Positions 18,562 to 23,963 of a DNA stretch of 23,963 bases are shown here, in pieces. Position numbers and translations under genes: made by a program. The first letter of the stretch is position 1. Each line of letters begins with the position of its first letter. The notes under the pieces were generated by a model, which saw only the letters and a list, made by a program, of their open reading frames with translations, was not told the DNA's origin and did no database searches. Source of the stretch: Phlegmacium glaucopus (Eukaryota; Basidiomycota; Agaricomycetes; Agaricales; Cortinariaceae); contig MU130477.1 in NCBI GenBank assembly GCA_015039465.1, positions 1,083,604 to 1,107,566 on the forward strand, read 5' to 3'.

Positions 18562-19762
18562 TCAAGCAAGGTGCATGCCACCATCCACAGCAATAGTTTG
18601 GCCTAAGTTTGAGAACTATAAGTTGAGGAGTACACCAATTAAAAAGGATGCTAAAACCTGTTGTCCAATCCGCATCCACAGACGCCAAATAGGAAACAAT
18701 CCCTGCTATATTTCTCGTTTCGCCCAAGCGTTTCAATTTGATAGAGTCGATGGCTGCCGCACGCCATGCCCCTTCGGGAATATGGAAAGTGTTGGTCACG
18801 GTCTCATCGAGGGTATCCACTAAAATTAAGGTGATCCCACATCATTAGTAAAGATACAGCGCGACGATGGTTACATGAGAAAAAGAAATCAACGTACCCA
18901 TCTTGGTGCCACCTACAAATCCAGGAGCGTAGGCGTTTACTGTGATACCGAACGGCCCCAACTCGGCGGCTGATTTAAGGTTAAGGCTAGGACTAGGCTA
19001 CATAGGAAAAAGATTTCTTTACCGGTGACCTGAGTAAGTCCACGTACAGCAAACTTGGATGCAGCGTAGGCGCCACAGAGGGGTGCGCCAGTCAGTCCTG
19101 CGACTGAAGCCCCACCTAAGAGAAAAAAATAAATTATTGAGCATATATATCATCGAAATCTAAAAATACAACAAACCAATAATTCGATAGTTTGGTTTTA
19201 TGTTGGCGGCCTTGTCGTCGGACTCTTGCTGCTTTATCATCTGGTTGGCGGCTGTTTTGTAACAAAGCATCATACTCTTGACGTTGACGTTCATAACGTC
19301 GTCCCAGATATTAATGTCGACTAGAAAGGTTTGACCAATTTAGGAAGTGGAACTACTGATCATTAGAAGCCCACATACATGATCGCACGGGACATCCCAC
19401 AAACTTGCCCACATTGGACACCATCTTAAAACAGTTAATGAAATAAGCTTTACGGAAGAAGAGTTTATGAAATCGATCGCATGGGTTTTTTTACGTACCA
19501 CATCAAGACGTCCGAGCTGCGTAACCGTCTCAGCTACTATTCCTTGAACATCCTGTTCTTTCGTGACATCGCCAGTGACGACTATGGCAATACCGCCAGC
19601 CTTGATAATGGCATCGGCTACTACTTGAAGTTCCGCTTTTCTAGATGGGAGATCTGTGACTGAGAGCTTGTAACCTTCACTTGCAAGTTTTTGAGCGATA
19701 GCGGAGCCAAGATCGCCAGCTGCGCCTGTTACGATGACCACACGATTGGAGTTGGATGCCAT
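18562..19762 (-). CDS. Short-chain dehydrogenase/reductase (SDR)
   Basis: NAD(P)-dependent oxidoreductase of the classical SDR type. Seven exons, 19762-19499, 19424-19379, 19320-19177, 19115-19023, 18969-18898, 18819-18658 and 18602-18562, give 273 residues in consistent phase. The cofactor motif TGAAGDLG is at 12-19. The usual NNAG is SNVG at 91-94, an unusual variant. NVNVKS follows in the expected position. The catalytic residues are Ser155 (GASVAG), Tyr168 and Lys172 (YAASK), and the end is GQTIAVDGGMHLA as in acetoin/diacetyl-reductase-like SDRs. The last intron uses a weak GTTTTA donor but is needed to reach the conserved C-terminus. Substrate cannot be told. It is divergent from the acyl-CoA-synthetase-like gene. 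Confidence 0.92.
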
Positions 19763-20420
19763 GGATGTCTTTTGGGGGGGTACTAAAAGGACTTGTGAGT
19801 GTTTACATTTCTTTTTCTTCTTGTTATGTATTCGCCTTGCGGACTTGCATGTGAAACATGATTATTGCATGATCACGGCTGCGGCGGTGCTGGCGAAGAA
19901 GGCAGAAAGTTTGGGACAGCTCAGTGACCCCCATATAGCTATTCCGTGACAGCTTTCTGCTGCAGATCAAAAGAATTTGCATAAAAAAACCATGTACTTG
20001 GGTTGGCAAGTCCGAAGGGTAACTTTTGTCGACGTCTGTTAAAAGTGACCGGTGACCAGGTGACCAAATTTTTTGGATGACGTAAGCGGCGTCAACCGGG
20101 CACGAATTCAGCGCTTCACATGCTAATGCATCATGTAGTATTCCGTCCGGCACAGATCGATAAACTCATGCCAACTTGATATCAAGGCTGGGACTGAAAC
20201 CCTATCAATTCAATTATCAGCGCTCAGCACTCAGCCCTGCCACACGACAGACTTGGGCGATTAACCCATATTCAAGTCTCCGGTCCCCTGATAAATCATG
20301 TAGGACGGAGGTTCACACATAACCCGGCATCCGGAAGGGAATAATACCGGTGAACCCGACGAAATCAGTTCTCCAAAGCCCTCGTCATTCAAAGTTCTCT
20401 CGTTGTAACCCCCTATCACT
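19763..20420. promoter_or_regulatory. Shared 658-bp promoter of divergent SDR and acyl-CoA-synthetase-like genes
   Basis: The two starts lie head to head. The region contains GGTGACCAGGTGACC direct repeats (about 20050-20064) and a CAGCGCTCAGCACTCAGCC motif near 20218. No TATA box is obvious on either side. The 110-codon minus frame at 20153-19824 has no recognisable motif and is taken as chance. Confidence 0.4.
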
Positions 20421-23412
20421 ATGACTTCAAGCTGGTCTCCTAAACGAACCATTCAAGAAGGTAAAAATTGTTATATATACCACCGACTCCTCCCAAAAAC
20501 TAAACCGTTTTTTTTACTTAACAGCCGACGAGATCCTATGTGCTCCCGGAAGTATGCACGAGATACAGACAGCTCTTGTCGGTGGCCAGATACATCGAAT
20601 CTACAAGAACATTTGGCCTTCATTACGTGATTTTTGGCTTGTTACAGCTCAGCAACACAAGGACGCCATCTATGTCGTCTTTGAAAATCAACGATACACA
20701 TTCGGACAGATATTTGAACGTTCTTTGAAAGCTGCGGCTATTTTTCGTGATGTGTACCGAGTTAGCAAAGGTTTGTGGGGGGGGGGTTGGAATTGATTGT
20801 TTCAAAGGGTCTTTTAACATTTATTTAGGTGACAGAATTGCTATTTGTTCGAGAAACTATCCTGATTATCTTGTGGCATTCTGGGCTAGTCGTTAGTAAC
20901 AAATTTTCTCATACTTACCATGCAGCAGCTACTCACGATAAGACAACCTCTTTGACAGAACTCATTGGGGCTGTATCAACTCTCGTAAACGCGTGGGTTG
21001 TCTCCCTGTCACCTTGAGAGTTGATGGGACTCATCATAAGTATTGGTTACGATGTAGCTGGGCGTCTCTCGATACACTGCTATATTGCCTTGTGCACACA
21101 GAAAGTAAACTCATTATCGTGGACGCTGAGCGTGCGGACAGGTTGGAACCGACCGTCAAAAAACTTGTCGCCGACGCAGGAACTACAGGCATCCTGGTTC
21201 TCGAATCACACGAAGGGAAGGGTACTTGGGAAGGAATGACTACTTGGGATGATGCCTTGAAGAATTTCAAAAACGATGGTAAATATATTCTAGAGCTGGA
21301 CCTTGGGTTGACTCCGGAAGATGATGCAACAATATTTTTTACATCTGGTGACGATTTTTTTTCTCTCTCTTCTTTGGGGACTTTTGTCAATTTTTTTAAT
21401 CTTTTATGTGTATAGGTACCACTGGAAAACCTAAAGGTGTCTTAAGTACACAGAGACAATTTATTACAAATGTTCCCAACGCAAGTCTTTGCATTTTCGT
21501 TCGTGATTGATTATGACGCGTTCTTACTCGCCATCATATACTCTAGTCTCTAGTCAGATCTCGTCGAGCTATTTTGAGAAGGGGTGAGGTGTTAACTCAG
21601 CCAGAATCGACAGGTCCTCAAAAGGGCGTCCTTATATCTGTACCTCTTTTTCATGTCACGGGTATGACGGGTTTAGCGGTACGTCCAACCTGTGCCTTTT
21701 TTTGTTACTGTCATTCAAATAAGTAATTGTACAGATGTTAGCTACGCTTGGAGGCTTCAGGATCGTTTTTATGCGAAGATGGAATGCTGAAGACGGTAAG
21801 TGTTCACCTCACCAAATGACTTGACCATACGTTTTCTCATAATATCTTTTGTAGCCGTAAGGTTGATATGAATTCCGACTCAGTTCCTGAGAATAAAAAA
21901 TCCCTGATTTTTTTTTGGTTTTTTTTTGCAGACTAATAAAGAACGAAAATATCAGGATGGTTGGCGGGTGAAGCACTTGCAATGCGCTTTTATAAAGTCC
22001 AACGCGCTGATGACTGTTTTTATAGTGTACCGTCGACTGCGTCGGACCTTGTAGACAGCTCAGGCAGAGGCTTACCGCTGGATACGGTGACGTATGGTGG
22101 GGCTCCAGCACCCGATAATCTACCCCTGCGAATAGGACGGGCATTTCCAACAGCTGTTGCGTCAGTATTTCTCAGTTATCTTTACTCTGATTTTATAAAT
22201 ATATCTGAATTGCAGGAGCCAAGGTTATGGTATGACGGAAACGAATGGTACGGCGACTGGCGTAGGTGTGTTTTTAAAATCACTGTCTTCCTGCACTTTC
22301 GCGGCCGTCTGACCCCGTATTAACAGCTGGCGAAGATTATTTGGCTCATCCAGCAAGTTGGTCCGTCTACATATTCATTTCTATCACCAAGCTATATTCC
22401 TAAATCATTCTGATGCAATATTTGACAGCGGCCCCGTGATGCCAGTGAATGATATCCTCATAATGAACGGTGATAAATGTGTCCGGGTAGGAACTGTCGG
22501 AGAAGTATGGCTAAGAGGTCCGAATATAATGAAATGTTACTGGCGGGATCCAGGTAGGTATTCGAAACTAAATCTTTTCTGATCAACTTTTTGTTTACAA
22601 TGAATTTTAGAAGCAACTGATAAGGTTTCCTCGATATTTCTTGTCGCCCACTCAACCGGAGCTTACCGACTATGTTTCTAGGTTTTGACTAAAGATGGCT
22701 GGCTAAAGACAGGCGATCTTGGTCTTCTTGACGAAGCTGGATTCCTCTACATTCGTGACAGGAGTGAGTTCGTCTCTAAACATAAAACCCATTACCCTCT
22801 TCTCTAAACCATTCTCTATTCTTCTTTTTTTCAAGTAAAGGATATTATCATTAGAGGCGGGGAAAATATTGTCAGTGTCGTTCTTAAATCAAACCACCAC
22901 CTGATATTTTTAAATTTCTAAAATTCACTTGCGGTCGGGCACCTTTTAGGATTCTGTCTCAATTGAAAATTCTCTTTATGCAGACGATCGCGTATCAGAA
23001 GTAGCGGCTGTTGGTATACCAGACCCTCGCCTGGGAGAACTCGTTGCTGCTGTTGTTTCTATCAAGCCAATGTATTATGGACAAGTAACCGAGGAATCCC
23101 TGATCTCACTCGCTCGCAAAAGGTAAACATGGTTTGATTATATTTAACTTCAACTACTAGCTCACTCTGTTTGTTCTAATAGTTTACCCAGAATTGCCGT
23201 TCCGGTTATGATTGTTGTCAAGAATGAACCACTAGGTATGAAAAAAAAAGCTCGCTTGATCACAACCTTGCGTAAAAATAAATTTCAATCTGATAATATT
23301 GTTTGAAGAACGTACACCTACAGGTAAAATTATTAAAGGAGGTTTACGGCAGTTGGCTTTGAAGGAGTGGATGAAAAGGTCTACTCAAATTGCCAATGAG
23401 GTGAAGCTTTGA
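20421..23412 (+). CDS. AMP-binding acyl-CoA synthetase-like enzyme (ANL superfamily)
   Basis: Activates a carboxylic acid with ATP to an acyl-adenylate and then, probably, the CoA thioester. Twenty exons give 595 residues: 20421-20460, 20525-20770, 20829-20891, 20959-21007, 21058-21347, 21416-21484, 21554-21678, 21735-21795, 21855-21861, 21932-21967, 22026-22160, 22219-22265, 22327-22360, 22429-22553, 22611-22624, 22682-22763, 22836-22870, 22950-23122, 23183-23235, 23309-23412. Motifs in order: P-loop-like TSGTTGKPKG (228-237), YGGAPAP, QGYGMTETNG (375-384), WLKTGDLG (454-461), IKDIIIRGGENI (475-486), YADDRVSEVAAVGIPDPRLG, and PTGKIIKGG with catalytic Lys568. No active-site break is seen. Least sure are the junctions at 21008-21057 (GTCACC donor) and 22161-22218. 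The C-terminus VKL only loosely resembles a peroxisomal signal. A fatty or aromatic acid substrate is possible; the sequence does not decide. Confidence 0.92.
21855..21861 (+). other. Candidate 7-nt microexon in the acyl-CoA-synthetase-like gene
   Basis: The bases CCGTAAG lie between introns 21796-21854 (GTAAGT...TTGTAG) and 21862-21931 (GTTGAT...TTGCAG). Joined to the neighbours they complete Glu-Asp-Ala-Val-Arg-Leu-Ile-Lys, the sequence expected in this family. A nearby exon (22611-22624) is only 14 nt. Confidence 0.65.
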
Positions 23413-23737
23413 CTGTTGTTGGTCAGAAGCAAGACTGGTATATATCTATTATACAATTTTGTTACACTGCCCTTTGATTCTTGTCTTTTCTCTCTTGCTT
23501 GTTTTTGCTTGCTGTCTCTCACTGCTGTTTCATCACACCAACTTCTTGAGATATTATTTGAGTTGTGAGTTGAATGCCAGTACTCAAAGGAAGACTATAT
23601 TGTGTTTCTATTAAAGAATGCACATCTTTCATGTTTGGTTTTCTGCTAAAACTTTGCAATTTAAATGTTTTGTTTTCAAAATTGAAAGTAAATAAGACAG
23701 AGTACAAATACTTGCATACTTTGATCATTGGGCCACT
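23413..23737. other. Convergent 3' intergenic region
   Basis: Short gap between the acyl-CoA-synthetase-like stop and the stop of the TPR gene. It contains T/C-rich sequence (about 23460-23520) and nothing I can identify; overlapping chance ORFs show no motifs. Confidence 0.5.
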
Positions 23738-23963
23738 TCAGTCTCTTCCAATTCTCTTCTTTAGATTTGTGACTTCCAGCTTCAGCTGCTCTGCCTCATT
23801 TCTCCTTCCCTGATGATGGTATGTGATTGCTAGATTTTCCATACTGTTGAGGGTGTCTGGATGTTCTTCACCAAGCAGCTTCTTCCTCATGTCCATAACT
23901 TGAATTTCCAAATGCTCTGCCTCATTCCACCTTCCCTGATCCCTGTATGTGCTTGCTAGATTT
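23738..23963 (-). CDS. TPR-repeat protein, kinesin-light-chain type, 3' end only
   Basis: The minus strand is open from the window edge to a TGA at 23740-23738, about 74 residues. It contains tetratricopeptide repeats of the 42-residue kinesin-light-chain form: NLASTYRDQGRWNEAEHLE, a linker with RKKLLGEEHPDTLNSMENLA, then ITYHHQGRRNEAEQLKLEV. The LGxEHPDTL...NLAxTYxxQGRxxEAE pattern is common at the C-terminus of fungal NLR-like (NACHT or NB-ARC) proteins and of other large TPR proteins. The N-terminal effector and NTPase domains, if any, lie beyond the window. The last repeat decays to VTNLKKRIGRD, as expected for a natural end. Which protein class it belongs to cannot be told from this part. 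Confidence 0.85.
   Translation of the reverse strand, partial: NLASTYRDQGRWNEAEHLEIQVMDMRKKLLGEEHPDTLNSMENLAITYHHQGRRNEAEQLKLEVTNLKKRIGRD

Noticed and set aside
19824..20153. 109-codon minus ORF between the SDR and acyl-CoA-synthetase-like genes
   Set aside because: No recognisable features; located in the shared promoter region; length is compatible with chance.
20892..20930. Alternative acceptor (ATGCAG) that would lengthen exon 4 of the acyl-CoA-synthetase-like gene by 12 codons
   Set aside because: It keeps frame but inserts residues inside the conserved FWA...LIGAVS block; the later acceptor (TTGACAG, 20958) gives the family spacing.

Overview
The window looks like nuclear DNA of a filamentous basidiomycete, probably an agaricomycete. 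Protein genes are split by many GT-AG introns of about 50-80 bp, one transposase relic is of the Plavaka type that is common in mushroom-forming fungi, and a Ty3/gypsy-like gag relic has a basidiomycete character. All identifications come from reading translations and motifs by eye; no database search was run.

The left half (about 1-11,600) is a graveyard of mobile elements. It holds two inverted copies of a non-autonomous hAT-like element (one complete, with an 8-bp target duplication) whose ends are built of GGGTAA-like G-rich hairpins. Next come a second terminal-inverted-repeat element with CAGGACA-type repeats, a strict 10-bp tandem repeat and a stop-riddled gag pseudogene on the minus strand. 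Then follows a large inverted repeat (arms of about 1.1 kb) containing two facing LTR-like segments with TATA boxes, and finally a full-length but broken Plavaka-type transposase gene.

The right half (about 12,000-23,963) is gene-bearing. In order it has: a DHHC palmitoyltransferase (+); a cysteine-rich type I membrane protein (-); an HSP20/alpha-crystallin-like protein with a long Ser/Pro-rich N-terminus (+); a short-chain dehydrogenase/reductase (-), divergent from a 20-exon AMP-binding acyl-CoA-synthetase-like gene (+) across a shared 658-bp promoter; and the 3' end of a TPR-repeat (kinesin-light-chain-type) gene (-) that runs off the window. The dehydrogenase and acyl-CoA synthetase may be co-regulated, and a lipid or carboxylic-acid pathway is conceivable, but this is inference from position only.

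The most striking observation is in the palmitoyltransferase. The invariant Trp directly after the catalytic DHHC-Pro can only be encoded if a single-nucleotide exon (T at 12669) is spliced between two short canonical introns. The acyl-CoA-synthetase gene also appears to contain a 7-nt exon.
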